From Acanthaster planci (Eukaryota; Echinodermata; Asteroidea; Valvatida; Acanthasteridae), in the NCBI RefSeq assembly GCF_001949145.1, contig NW_019091542.1, positions 129,907 through 193,906 of the forward strand: a stretch of 64,000 bases of DNA, read 5' to 3'. Positions within the stretch are counted from its first letter, which is position 1; every line of letters starts with the position of its first letter. Shown in pieces: positions 21,795 through 33,708 of the stretch. Below the pieces are notes generated by a model. That model ran no database searches. It worked only from the letters and a program-made list of their open reading frames with translations, and had not been told where the DNA came from. The translations under genes were made by a program, and so were the position numbers.

Positions 21795-24700
21795 CTGTGG
21801 AGAAAAGCAGGAACAGTTACAGATCAAAAGCCCAAGCATCTGGAAGAAGATCGGTCATCATTTACTTTGTTACTCAGAGAAGCAAACTTATATACAATGA
21901 AGAGCAAAGATATATTCTTTTCAGTTTGTACCAGAATAAATGTATGATGAATGAAAGTGCAGATGAATTTTTTTTGTTTTGGGGCCTTTATTAACAGCTT
22001 CATAAACAAATCAAGAATTACCCGTAGCCTTAGAGATGTATAAACTTGAAACAAAATGTCAGACTTGAAATGAAAACTAGTTTAATGTATATTTAAGTAT
22101 AAAGGCTTGATGCCGTTTGAGGTCGGGTCTTTAGGTGAGAAATCTTTATCACTGCAAAAATGTATGCACGTTATTTTACGTATGTTCACTCCCATGCCTT
22201 TGTGCACGTTCAGTTGAGAGCGCAAGCGCACTTAATCACTTTACTGTGGACTTCAAGTCAGACGACACAGACACCATTCCGACACTTCTTTCCGCGTATA
22301 CAGACCATAACTTATTTTTAACAAAATGGAAACAATAAAGTTCATGGAGATAACCTGATAACTAAATAATCATAAGACAACATTATACCATCGTATTATA
22401 TGAACCAAGTTGCACAAAATTTGAAACAAATTCTGAAAAAAAATAATAGGCCTAATAAGCACAATCGGATTTGAAAGAAAATACGTCCACCGTCTTTCCC
22501 ATTTTAAAACCACTTCTCCAGTTCATCCAAACAAACGAAATAAAGTGTCGTTTGTATCAAGACCCGATAAAAACATCAGTGGTATGTTCAAGTTATTGAA
22601 AATTGAATATTTTGCGCGAGAATCATTTGTCCGTAGTAGTGCATATCGTATATGTATACGTTCATGTTGATTGGGTACATGTACACATGTATAAACACAC
22701 ACATCATGGCCGACCGTCAATCGAGAACCAAACTTCAAACTGATTCAACTAACGAAGGACAATTCGCGATAGTTTAATCATAACACAATAACGTTTCTCA
22801 GGCTCCCTTTCAATAACCCAGGCATGCAGCATCTTCAGAAAAACTGGCGAACTATCCAAAATTTCGATTATAAAATACCCTTTTTACGTCCTGATACGTA
22901 ACGTACACCGGCATCTTTCACCCCACTTTCTTGGAAATGACTCTTATGATCATTAAGAAACACATCACAAGATGAAATCTGAATCCCAATTTTTATTTCT
23001 GTGGTATAAAATTAGCAAACATTTACACGATGTGGAAGATCTCCGCTGATGGTTTTGGTTTGGTCGTTTGCCGGAAGGCGTCGCCATTTTAACGAACAGA
23101 AGAAAGTGACCATGACTTTGCAGAATTTTAGCGCATGTGCACAAACTAAGTGGAATTAGTCAGCAGCGTTTAGGCACTTTCAACGTGTCTCACATACTGG
23201 ATTTTTCTTTTCCAGTTTACATTGCATTTTAACTTTTTTTTATCTGGCTACCCCTCCCCCTTCGTGCAAGTTTTGTTTTTATCTTTTCAAAATAACAACC
23301 GTCCGGCTGTCACTGTGAAAATTCATTGATAATCTGCATCCACACGAAGCAACAGAATCATTTGTTGTTACAGAAGCCAACTAGATTTATATCCCAATAT
23401 TATCAATGGCTGGATTAGGTATCATTTAAAAAAGCGAGACAGACGGACTCGGTACAACAGGAAGTATTTTATTTCTGTGCGCAGTTTTTTTGTTTTCCCT
23501 GGGACACTATATTTGTAATCAAATGTGCAACGGTGTGCGGTACAGCCCGGTTTAAACCGGTTCCCTGTGTAGCTCAAATTTCCAAACTGACGGCTTGAAT
23601 CGGTTCCCTGTAGCTCAAATTTCCAAACTGACGGCTGGTTCATGCATTCTTGTCTGGTTGGCGGGGATGCCTCATTCTTCTATTCCCAAGTCCGTTTCAC
23701 CAGTAGTTATGCTTTCGGTTCAAGCATCGTCGCAGAAGTTTTGTACACTCGACTATGTGATGTGCAAGTTGGCAGGTTTAAAAAGGGGTCGGAAAGTTCC
23801 ATCGAGATCTGACACTGCGCGTCAGTTGGTCAATTGCTTTTTTTATCAACTCATTTACACTGTCCTTTATGGACAATGGTGTTGCAACGGTGGTTTTATT
23901 TGGGGGGGGGACAAAAATTGTTCTAAATGGTTTTAAATTCCTACATGGATGTCCTGCGCACCCTCAAACCATTAAATCCGCAAAGAAACCACAGGAAAGG
24001 CGTGAAAATGTAGTAAGCTTGTACCAAACTGCTGTTATATCTTTCAGTAACAAGCTACATGAAAAATGACACTCTAACGTCTTTTCACGCCATCATTTGA
24101 ACAGGGGGTTGGTTGAACACGTTTTGACGATTGTTTTATTATGTTTGGTTTTCATTGACATGCATTGGTAATTTATCTACGGAAACGTATAGAGACCATC
24201 TGAATTTCCAATTTTCTTTAACAATTTATCTCAGAAACAGGGAATACAGAAATTATTTAAGACGTCTTTCCCCTATATCCCAACTCGGAAAGACGTTTTT
24301 CTCGACATCCAATCTAGGAAAAATGCCTTTCCCGGATCTGAAGACGTTTTTCAAAGATATCAGAACATTGCTAAGGGAAAGGCATCTTTCCATGAAACCG
24401 TATCGTGGAACGATGACTGAAATATATCATTATTCCATCTTTCAAAGATACATATCAGAAAAAATTTTAAAACTCGTGTGCTAGCTTCAATGTATCAGAT
24501 GTTCTCCAATCAGGAGATGAACAATAGGCTTAAATGTAAATACTGCAGGTTAAGGGTAATAAGCCAGCAAAAACCTCGACCGGGTATGGACCGGATCATC
24601 TTCGAAACATATCACTGCCGTCGTTCCTCAGCTTACTGATAATTATTCCCAAAATTTCCAATTATGGGGTAGATTCTGTCTCAAAAATCATCAAAGTCTG

Positions 24701-25104
24701 TAGGAAAATTTTACTGTATGGTGTAGTGAACTACCGTAGCTGTTTATACGGTTTTGACTAATTGGTGTCTTTTGAGTATTCCATGTGCATAGATTTAAAG
24801 GTCTTTACAAAAATTGTGGACTCGAGCTATAGACAACTAAATTTGACAGTCTTCAGTTTGGGTATATACAAGTACTTGCTCTTGACGAGTTATGCGGATA
24901 TTCGCAGTAACAGGCCACACAAGGCAGTATCGGCACTTTGTACTTAGATAGCCTTACAGTACTCGTTACAAAACTAAATCCATAAGCCAGGTGAAACTAA
25001 CTAAAAGAATACATAAATAGTTCTAGATGTAGCTAGATCAAGTAGCATTTTCTCTATATTTAACCAGATTGTAAACACTAACAGTAAACGTTCGTACAAC
25101 TTAC
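21795..25104 (-). other. Predicted 5' UTR intron of copy 3
   Basis: Longer than in copies 2 and 4 because of a private stretch at about 22130-23150, in which I recognise nothing. 23150-23500 matches 15690-16030, and 24110-24500 matches 34850-35200. A 43-bp direct duplication (CGGTTCCCTG...GACGGCT) lies at 23558-23636. A G-run is at 23903-23911. Confidence 0.5.
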
Positions 25105-25262
25105 TTTGGTTTTCAGTCCAGTGGTTGCTCCAAACCGAAACGACGATGACGACGAGACGATGAAGTCTGCAGTGTAAAACAACTTGATGATACTTTTTAT
25201 AATGGTTACGATGATCCATACCAGCCTGGGCATTATCTGCACGCATGCGCATGAGAATTTTA
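25105..25262 (-). promoter_or_regulatory. Core promoter and non-coding first exon of copy 3
   Basis: Same arrangement as before copy 2: CGCATGCGCATGAG-type motif near 25240-25255, minus-strand TATAAAAA at 25194-25201, donor GTAAGT with exon end at 25105 (ACCAAA). Distance to the signal exon is about 3.3 kb. Confidence 0.5.
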
Positions 25263-27144
25263 ACTTGTCAATCACTGGCATCTGAGGATAGGCCTATGTA
25301 ATAGATCGTCGTAGACTCTCCCAGTCCCTGAAATGCCATTTGGACGTCGAGTACCTACGTATTCACGAACTCAAACACAAAATGGCGAGACGAAACATTA
25401 GACCTTTGTCGAGGATTTAGGAGCTATCGAATGTATCGTCACAGTCTGATGGTCGTATCGTAATCTCAACCACAGCGGAATACGAACAGACACTTTCCAT
25501 CAACTGTACCTAGCACTTTAGAAATAAAGATAATAATAAATAAAAATAAAGATTTGAAGCAAATAATTCCAACTGCAGTTGTCTCTTAGGCTCCACTAGG
25601 ATCATGCTTGAGGAGAAAGTAACAAAAGCTGATCCGCGCCGGGCTGAAAAAAATAATTACAGTAACTGACGGACAAATTGTACTTAACAATTACTGAATT
25701 ACTTTTGGCTTAAAACCTAAATGGACGAAGTGTACAACAGTAGTTTCCGCTCATTTTTGAACAAGTCTAGTATCCTTGGGCCCCAGTTTCGCAGTGAATG
25801 TACAAACGGTGCCTTGTACATCCCGACTTGATCCCTGGGTCTCGTATAGGTTTAGTCATATTTCATTTTCATGCAGATGGTCGAGATATCGAGACTCGTG
25901 CGTGGAGGATGCCTATTTGATATGATGATAATGTCGATTTTCATTTGTAATTCTAATTTCGGTTCTAGCAGCACAGAGACGTTTATAGAGAAGGCTGCTA
26001 ACATGGTTTAGTGTGGTTTGCAAATTCATTAGTTAAAAAAGTTCAAGCGGAAACACCACCCTCATCAGTTGAACAGATCGAGCCGCGTTCAGTCTGTTAT
26101 CAGGTGTATTAATTTTGTTGGTAACGACGCGACTGCACAAATATTCAATCAGTCTCACGCCCTATCAGTTCCACTTATATAGCAATCTCTCTCAAATCTC
26201 TCTTCTTTCAGCCATCTACTACTTGCTACGTTGTGTGCTTAAACCATGACTCGCACTCAGCAGCACGATATGTAACTTCTTCACCATCACACAAACTTTT
26301 AGCTTAACCTATCCCTCCCCCTATCTCTGTCTGTCTCTTTCTCTCGTCATGCGCTACGCTAATACCAGGGTGCTGTTGGTTTCCAAGTTGCCAAAGGCTG
26401 TTAAGATATACATGTAGAGCTTTTTCCTGTGATACCACAATCTTGGTGGGCCACCATGTGTTTTGGTGGTAATGAGTGGATAATGTTGTGATGGTAATCT
26501 ACTTATTCAAGATAACTAATCAAGCATGCAGCGTTAATCTGCACGTGCGCTTGCACGTGGTTAAAGCAGCCCGTAGGAATATGTGCGACCAGCGTGGCCT
26601 TGACAGTGATCGCCACCGCCAGGTAGTTGGTAACCCACAGACTCGCCGTGTTTCGCTGTGGCATACTGGAGTAAATAAATGCTAGAAAAGATGCACGAAG
26701 AAGATGCGCAGTTCTCCTCAGTAGCCGTCAGGAGTCAGTGAGTGATCTCCGCAGATGCGCTCGAAAATTCCAAATCAGCGGTGGTTATTTAGCGAAAGTT
26801 GGACGTTTTTAAAGTCAGTTATGACATTTTGCGTTTCAGGCGGTAGAGAACAAATACCCAAAATATGAGCAGCGATATTTATACCATGAGTCGCAATCCT
26901 ACTGGTTCCTACGGTTAAAGGAAGGTGGAAACATGCCGCAGGAATGCATTTGACAACGTGGTGAGGTTTCATACCGAGACAGTTGTGGACAGTGACAGAA
27001 AGGACAACGGATATTCCCATGTCTTTGTGTGGTTTTTATTTTTCTCTGAACCAGCTACATTCTCTCAGTTTTCTTGTGCGTATTTTTTGGAGAATTTGTA
27101 ATTCTGTTTATTGTTAAGAGAGACGTTTTGAGGATGTAAAGACG

Positions 27145-27255
27145 TTACCAGACTTTCATTGTCACTGGAATATCAGAACAATCACTAAAATTATCGAAAT
27201 TTAAGTCTCCGATGACGATTGTTTCTATCTCATGTTGATCGAACATGTGGAAGTG
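27145..27255 (-). pseudogene. LINE-type endonuclease remnant
   Basis: A 36-codon open stretch reads ETIVIGDLNFDNF, which fits the [IV]-[IV]-G-D-[FL]-N core of the APE-like endonuclease of non-LTR retrotransposons. A stop precedes and follows it, and no reverse-transcriptase motif is visible nearby, so this is a short decayed piece. Assignment rests on one motif only. Confidence 0.35.
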
Positions 27256-27320
27256 TTACGGACACGCATGCGCGGTATCCGCGCTCCTTTGCAAATGCAA
27301 CTCTAGCTGAGCATTCCTTA

Positions 27321-27453
27321 TAGAAGTTCTGCATGGCAGCCATTTTTCCGGTAAGAGCTTTTGTTCCACGGGGATACACACGAGTAGACCTTTTGTACTA
27401 TCCCTACGCGCCAAAAGCAGTTACCGGAAATATGGCTGCCATGCAGACCTCTA
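27321..27453. repeat. Foldback element with 33-bp arms
   Basis: Left arm 27321-27354 and right arm 27421-27453 are inverted copies (shared core CTGCATGGCAGCCAT, then TTCCGGTAA) around a 66-bp spacer. No coding capacity; probably a small non-autonomous DNA element. Confidence 0.55.
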
Positions 27454-28574
27454 CCATGGAGGTAGAATCAACTCCATGCCTCTACTGTAGCCCGAAAGCG
27501 GCGCGGAATTAAGTTGTTAGGTCCTTGCAGCACGTGCAGTGCTGGCGGTGGCCATCATTGACCTTTTTGATCTCCGTATGTGGTGACTCCTTCTGTTTAA
27601 TAGCTCCATGGTTGAGATGCTATCCTCTGGTAAGGAGGACCGGTCTCAGAAACAGACATAGACTTTGCTTTGATGATACGATCTCTTTAATTCGTCAAGA
27701 AAAATCCCAACAGGAAAAATCCCAGTAAAGAAAAATCCTAAACATAAATGTTTTTACAATTAAACATAATTTATCACAATCAATATAAAATGTAAGTAAT
27801 AAATGCTATTTAATGGGTGACAATGTAGGTTTATGGGACTCACCCGGCACCTTGTCTTCGGCACACGACTAGTGGAATGTTACATGTACACGTGCTCCCT
27901 GTAATGCAACTTTACAACTACCCAATATGAATACATGTAATGTAGTGAAAATGTCAATTGAATACGAAGACCAGCGCAGAAGTTCATTGAAATGTCAGAA
28001 TATTGGCAGTGGTACGCACAATAGTGAAAGGTTTCGTGCTCCCTCATGACACGCCATACTGACGAAGTCAGTAAATTCTGATACGTAGGCCATGCGCACC
28101 AAGACGGCAAGCAGCCCGGTCAGAGGTCACAGAAAGTTACGTATTACCCACAGCGTATACACTGTGGTGTCACTGCAATGCATGTACGAAATACTGACAT
28201 TATACAACAACGGAAACACGTAGACGACTGACTTATGACAGGAGTCATGAGCACGGCAAAGGAAAGCTCCCCATTTCATATGACAGTAATTCTAAAATGA
28301 AAAGGAGTACTAACTTACTTAGCACTTCTCGAAAACAAGAATGAACCAACGTCAGGCAGGATACCTTCCCTCTGATGACAAGGCTAAAAATCAACAACAC
28401 GGGCAGAACTAGACTGTGGCAGACTGGCCCTCCTCGTGCGCCCATGTCTTACGAAAGAGCGAGAAGAAAAGCAGAGCGTGTAAAGACGCTAATTTATATT
28501 CATGATCCCTATATTTACATTTATCACAATCCAGTCACGTGGGTGACAAAGGTCTATTGGTTGGCCTGGACTAT

Positions 28575-29008
28575 CCGGTTCGTTAGTGACTTCGTCACAA
28601 AGCTTAAAGGCGGCCGCGGACGCGCGCGCCACGACAGATCGCTGATGTTGTGTACGTGTGTTAATTTTCGGTTTCATGGTTAACCATGTAAACGGCGATC
28701 AATGCATTTAACCCTATGTGAAGCGCACGTGTGCAGTGGGCGTGGTCTAAACTGAAGTGACGTCACACTTACAAACCGGATAGACAGGTTCGCATACACT
28801 CTCCGCGGTTCGTAAGTGCGACGTCACTTCAGTTTAAACCACGCCCACTATGTACACGTGCACTGAACATAGGGTTACGTGCATTGGTCGCCGTACCGTT
28901 TACGTGGAACCATGGAACCGGAAGTTAGCGTGTGACTTCAGCAATTGTCCAATGAAAGCCTGCAAATCGTGGCGCGTCGCCTCTGTGACGAAGTCACTTA
29001 CGAACAGG
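28575..29008. repeat. Long imperfect palindrome (foldback element)
   Basis: Two arms of about 205 bp, 28575-28779 and 28803-29008, are inverted copies of each other around a 23-bp centre. Matching words include GTGACTTCGTCAC, GGGCGTGGT(C/T)TAAACTGAA and GTGACGTC(A/G)CACTTAC. The arms are CpG-rich, with CACGTG and TGACGTCA cores on each side. No coding capacity. Confidence 0.7.
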
Positions 29009-30884
29009 ATTACTGTGGTGTCCCAGTCACTCAGACGCGCATTCCTAAACTTGACAAATACGTGATTTTGGTTAGCTGTGCGCTCCTATTGGCTGATGAG
29101 GAAGCATTCAATGGCGTCTTTTTTGTTCAAGTGCGAGGGGACACCACAGTAATGGCTCTGGATTCTTGTCACCGGATCTGTTTTCACCACCACAAGTAAA
29201 TGTGAAATATACAAATCAAGTGAAGGAAGAAAAAAGAAGTATAAACCGGCAAAGTCCAAGAGCCAAAACCTAAATGGAAACACCACTACTTTTGCAAGTT
29301 TCAACCAAAACATGGCTTTTATTTCCGTGTAGGATCAACAATCAATCGCTCCAAGCATTTGAAAGTGATATCTCGCTGGTCGGCGTCAGACGGGTTTCGA
29401 AGAATAGGACCGATAATCAGCGCCCGGAATTCTTGTCGATGAGGACTCGGTCTGTGCCATTGGCTTTTATTTGTGATGTTGCTGGAGTTCGAATTCAACA
29501 ATATTCAACAACAACAACATTCATTGTTGTGAATAATCAACGATTTTGATTTTGTTTCTCAATAACAAGAAACGCCGAGTTATGCATTTTCATTTTTTTA
29601 TTTAGGCACACTATTCATACAAGGTTCACTTACAATTTTTAATAAGTAAATTGATTTATCGAATGTAAATTAATTGGGAAAACGTTCATAATATGATATT
29701 TGTAGAGTAGGCATTAACAATTATGCAAATCGAAATGGTTATTCAGAGAACAACTTATAATAAACCTTCGCTAACAGGAAGTGATAACCTCCCGGTCGGA
29801 GGTCGTTTACAGTGCAGCCGATCACAGTGCAAATGCCATCAACCCTTCCTAGCGCCCTGTTCGGGCCCTGGGTACCCACTGACGTTGCCGAGTAACGGCT
29901 GGATAAAACAGTTTTTTACAATTAAGACTTTCACCTGTTACCAAACAACTTTGCAAGAAGAGTCTAGGTTGTTAAATATTGATATTTTCCCATCAACTGG
30001 TGAGGCTGGCCTTGGAAACTTATTTCAGTCCAGTTTTTTGTCACATTATGTTCAAAATAATAAGTAAACAAGTATGAACATTACCCAGTCTCTTCATTTC
30101 CAAAGAATAAAAGAAGGGAAGACGCTGTTGATAAACAATTCTGCGTTCGAATAGATTTGTTCCCGAAGTAGACATGTAAACTATAACATCCGAAAAAGAC
30201 CAAAGATCCCCTTCATAAATATATCAAACTAACTCAAGACCAGAAACGTTAGTTTATAATTACATTTAACTTTAAGTAAATTTCAGAATTATCTAATGTT
30301 ACTACATATCCATATTGTAAGAGCGCCGAAATGTCCACCCACATTTTTAGTTTTTCAGAAGTAAATGGAGATACGCGGCTGTTCTTCCCACCTGTTTGAT
30401 TTTGATTTAAAGAGACATTTTGATGTTTCATTTTGTTTGGTAATCCTGGTCCATCGGGCAGATTTATACAATCTATTGAAATGTACCAATAAACCATACT
30501 GCATATCTGTATCTAAATCTAACATGCATTGCTTTTTAAATCGCTAATTAAGAATTTAAAACGAAAGAAAAAAAACGTAAAACTTCAGGCCAGTCTAATT
30601 AGCATGAGACACAGAGCGCAACTTCATGCACACAAGTTCATGTATTTAGCGATGATCTACTCCACATAGGCCCAGATCTGTCTTTGCTATGAAAAATGAA
30701 GCATTGTAAATTCAGCCCATCTCTGTATGAAGCTCCATCGTGCGTTATAAAATTGACTCTGGGTCTTTTTAAAGACCAAAGACGAAACTGTAACATTATG
30801 ACGTATGTAAAATGCCTAAGAGAGCTCACCTAATTTAAAACCCCAACGCACATTGGCCCGAAGATTACGAGGGTAATGCTGCAT
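29009..30884 (-). repeat. Downstream flank of copy 4
   Basis: 29210-29560 matches 18830-19420 and 37735-38110; 29760-29890 matches 4800-4900; 30400-30880 matches the 3' flanks of the other copies. No gene. The out-of-frame GPI-tail remnant of copy 4 extends into 30830-30884. Confidence 0.5.
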
Positions 30885-33668
30885 TTAATCAGACGCAAAA
30901 GTGCATTGGAGTGGGTCAGAGTAACCGGCGAGTTGGCATTTCACTTTCATTTGTATCGACATCATAACCCCAATCTGGTCATCCCCTGGCCCTTCACTAA
31001 CCCAGTTACTACTCCATTCAATCGTACTTGACTCACCACCACCGCCAAACTCGTTATCGTTACACAGTGCTCCACTGCAGCATGTTTGACTGAGTGTCAT
31101 ACCAGAAACTTCGAAGTCCGTCATGTCCGTACAGCCTACACCTTCAAGAACTTCGTTGTGACAAGTTCGAAATGTTGCTGATCCTGGTTTCCAGTCTTCG
31201 TTGCCCTCAGTTTCTAAATAGATTGTCTGCATAATAAGAGTGAGAAAAGAAAAGATGATTTTAAGTGGAGTATCAAGTAATGGTTTAAGATTATGAAGTG
31301 ACGGGACAATGCACTGAGGTTATTTTTACCATTCTTTACATCTCGTTGAAGTAATCATAATTTTGAAAGTCTTCGTTATTTTAGATTTCTGATGAGCACA
31401 GGATATCCTTCAGTATTCTTAGTAAGTGTGTTTCAGATGTAATTCGAATAATTGTGATGTTTTTCTTAGTGCTTGAATTTCTCAACGCTTGAACGGCTTC
31501 GAAACTACCTGTCCTTGACGAAGAGTGTTATCCTTCTCCCTTTAACAATCATTTTGAATACTTACTTTGCAAGGCCCTGCACACGGTATAGTCTTGATCC
31601 CCCAGCTGTCGAACGGATTCCCACAACCTTCTTCTCCTTCCTTCATCTCACCCATGTTGATAAATGTACAGTTGTAGCATTGTCCATCAGCGCCATAAGT
31701 GACTAGAAAGACGTTGGACAAAATTTTAACAAAGTAAAAATCGAAGAATGCTTTGCTATAAAACTAAACATCTCCAATTTACACACTGGGGGAGAATGTT
31801 AACTTCAACATCACAGAGTGAGTTGCATTTCTGAATTTAATCATTATTTTACAGTAAAACCAAATATAGGGCGATATTGTTTGTAGACGATGGTGGTTGT
31901 TGAGATTTAAAAAATAACTATCACGTCCTTCTTATTAATGCAGTCGATTGCCTTCCTGAGAATAAATCAGTGTTGTCATTAAGCCTTTTTATTGTAAAAT
32001 CTTCGCCATCAAAAACAAATTCCGTCTTTAAAAATTCCAAATTACTGTCATAAGAATGAACAAATGACAAGTGCCATAAATCTGTGCCAAAAATAAGAGG
32101 AATGGGGTGGAGATTTGTGGGATAAAAGGGGCGTGACTTGCCTGGCAATGAAAATTTCAAAAGGGAGGAGGCGAGCTGACACGGGGGTGATGTTCGTAAT
32201 ACAGATGTACATTTGTAATATGAACTGCATTTGAACTACAGAATCTCATTTCAGAACAGCATACTTTATGGCTTGTTTTCTTGTCTTCTCCTTGGAGTGC
32301 TATTGAATACATACTAGTCGTTGCGATGTCTGAACAATTCTCCACAATGCGCTTGATTTTTTTGCTCAACACGAGAAGTGGGGGATGACTAATCCAACAG
32401 TCCCCCCGCCAAAAAAGTGGGCAATATATACACAGTAAAAACTGTTGGTCAAAACAGTTGAGAATTTGTTATTTGCCCAACCTTGGTTAAAGCTACCACA
32501 TTATTGGTCAATTTTCTGTCACTGTTGGTCAAACGTTGACTAAATATTGGGAAGAATTTTCCCAAAGGTTGCTAAGTTGATATTTTTACCAACATTGGGC
32601 AAAATATCAACCGAACATTGACCAACCTTTTTGCAGTTTATCCCGAGATGTACGTCCACGGATTTAAGCATAAATATAGAATCTCCACTACAAACTCACA
32701 ACGTGGTTTTTCCTTCCGAAGACACCTTTCCATAAAACACTTGCGCCAGGCGTTGCGTATCAGTCAGTATCGCTCCCGGTGCGACTTTGATGGCCGAATG
32801 CAGCGCGTACGTGTGTTATGTTGATGGAGTCAATTTTGGGGTCCATATCCGCAACGCCTCGAAAACCTGCATATGGAAAGCGTCTTTACCCGGTCACAAA
32901 AAGCCGCTTCGCAAAAAATAGACCGATCAAGTAAACTCAACCCACTGCGCACTTGAGCACCTACAGCACGTGCTCTTCTCCAATACCACACCCATGGGTT
33001 CCAGCCTCGCGCAAAATACTCGCGTGCACGCATGGCGGACATAAATCACTGCTGTGATTGGTCAGAAAACAATGAGGTGGGTCTTAATGACGTGGTCTAT
33101 TCAGCAGCAGCGTCTCGCCAAACACCCATCATCATTTAACATTTGAGACTTATATACAAGAACGTCATAAAGACAACAAATGTGTTTTTAGAGGAGCAAT
33201 CGGTCTGTGACCAAGGGAGCTCCGAAAATGCCATCCCACTTGTTGAGATCCGGACATATTTTATCTCTGCATGACGAAACGGACATCACACAGGCCGACA
33301 CCTTGAGGTAATTTATGACGGAACTACAACATCCAGCGGGTATGATGTCTACTTGGCTACACACATGGTCAGCTACGGAGGTGTGGAAACCAGTACGTAG
33401 CCTGATGTTTCTTTATGATGCCTCGTTTATCCTGAGTTTATAGTAGGCCGATCTGATTCGCTTACTTTCTGGTAGTTTCACTCCTAAACGGGTGCGATAT
33501 TTTGCGACGTCGTCATTCCGTGATAAATCTCAGGATGTCGACATCGTGCTTGTAGGATGTTGTCATCTCAACAAGTCGAATGGTATTTCTAGAGCTCAGT
33601 TATGACCGACAATTGTTGTACTCACACAACACTGACACCACAATCACGCTGACAATGAAGGTCTTCAT
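30885..33668 (-). CDS. LU copy 4: secreted Ly6/uPAR (Quiver-like) protein
   Basis: Minus-strand coding exons 33668-33626, 31702-31566 (137 nt) and 31226-30885, all with GT-AG ends; the signal exon starts at acceptor TCTGCACAG before 33708. Predicted 173 residues. Start MKTFIVSVIVVSVL, then QCYNC, GCGNPF, PCAGPC, RTCHNE, VGC and CCSGALCND: ten cysteines of a three-finger domain. A Gly/Ser/Glu linker follows and the chain ends LQCTFASD, as in copy 2. A hydrophobic GPI-type tail (SNALLRLIKCSITLVIFG) is present in the next frame at 30940-30830 but is not read. Predicted to be soluble unless ribosomes or splicing change frame. Confidence 0.85.
32432..32637. mobile_element. MITE-like element in intron 2 of copy 4
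   Basis: Begins CAGTAAAAACTGTTGGTCAA and ends with the near complement (TTGACCAACCTTTTTGCAG); inside, TTGGTCAA and TTGGGCAA words recur in both directions. Only one copy in the window, no coding capacity. Confidence 0.4.
33236..33578. mobile_element. Inverted-repeat element in intron 2 of copy 4
   Basis: Diverged counterpart of 14808-15171, with CCACTTGTTGAGAT on the left and ATCTCAACAAGTCG on the right. The internal perfect palindrome of the other copy is broken here. Confidence 0.45.
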
Positions 33669-33708
33669 TGTTTTCAGATGTGGAAGTGCACGAAGTACGA
33701 AAGCTAAT

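Larger units (their letters stand above)
25263..28574. other. Spacer upstream of copy 3
   Basis: 25290-26410 is shared upstream flank (compare 6180-7140, 7570-7830, 36000-36480). 26420-28570 is private. In it I see a LINE endonuclease remnant (27145-27255), a small foldback (27321-27453) and otherwise nothing. Open frames at 26476-26685 and 26775-27020 show no domain I recognise. Confidence 0.4.
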
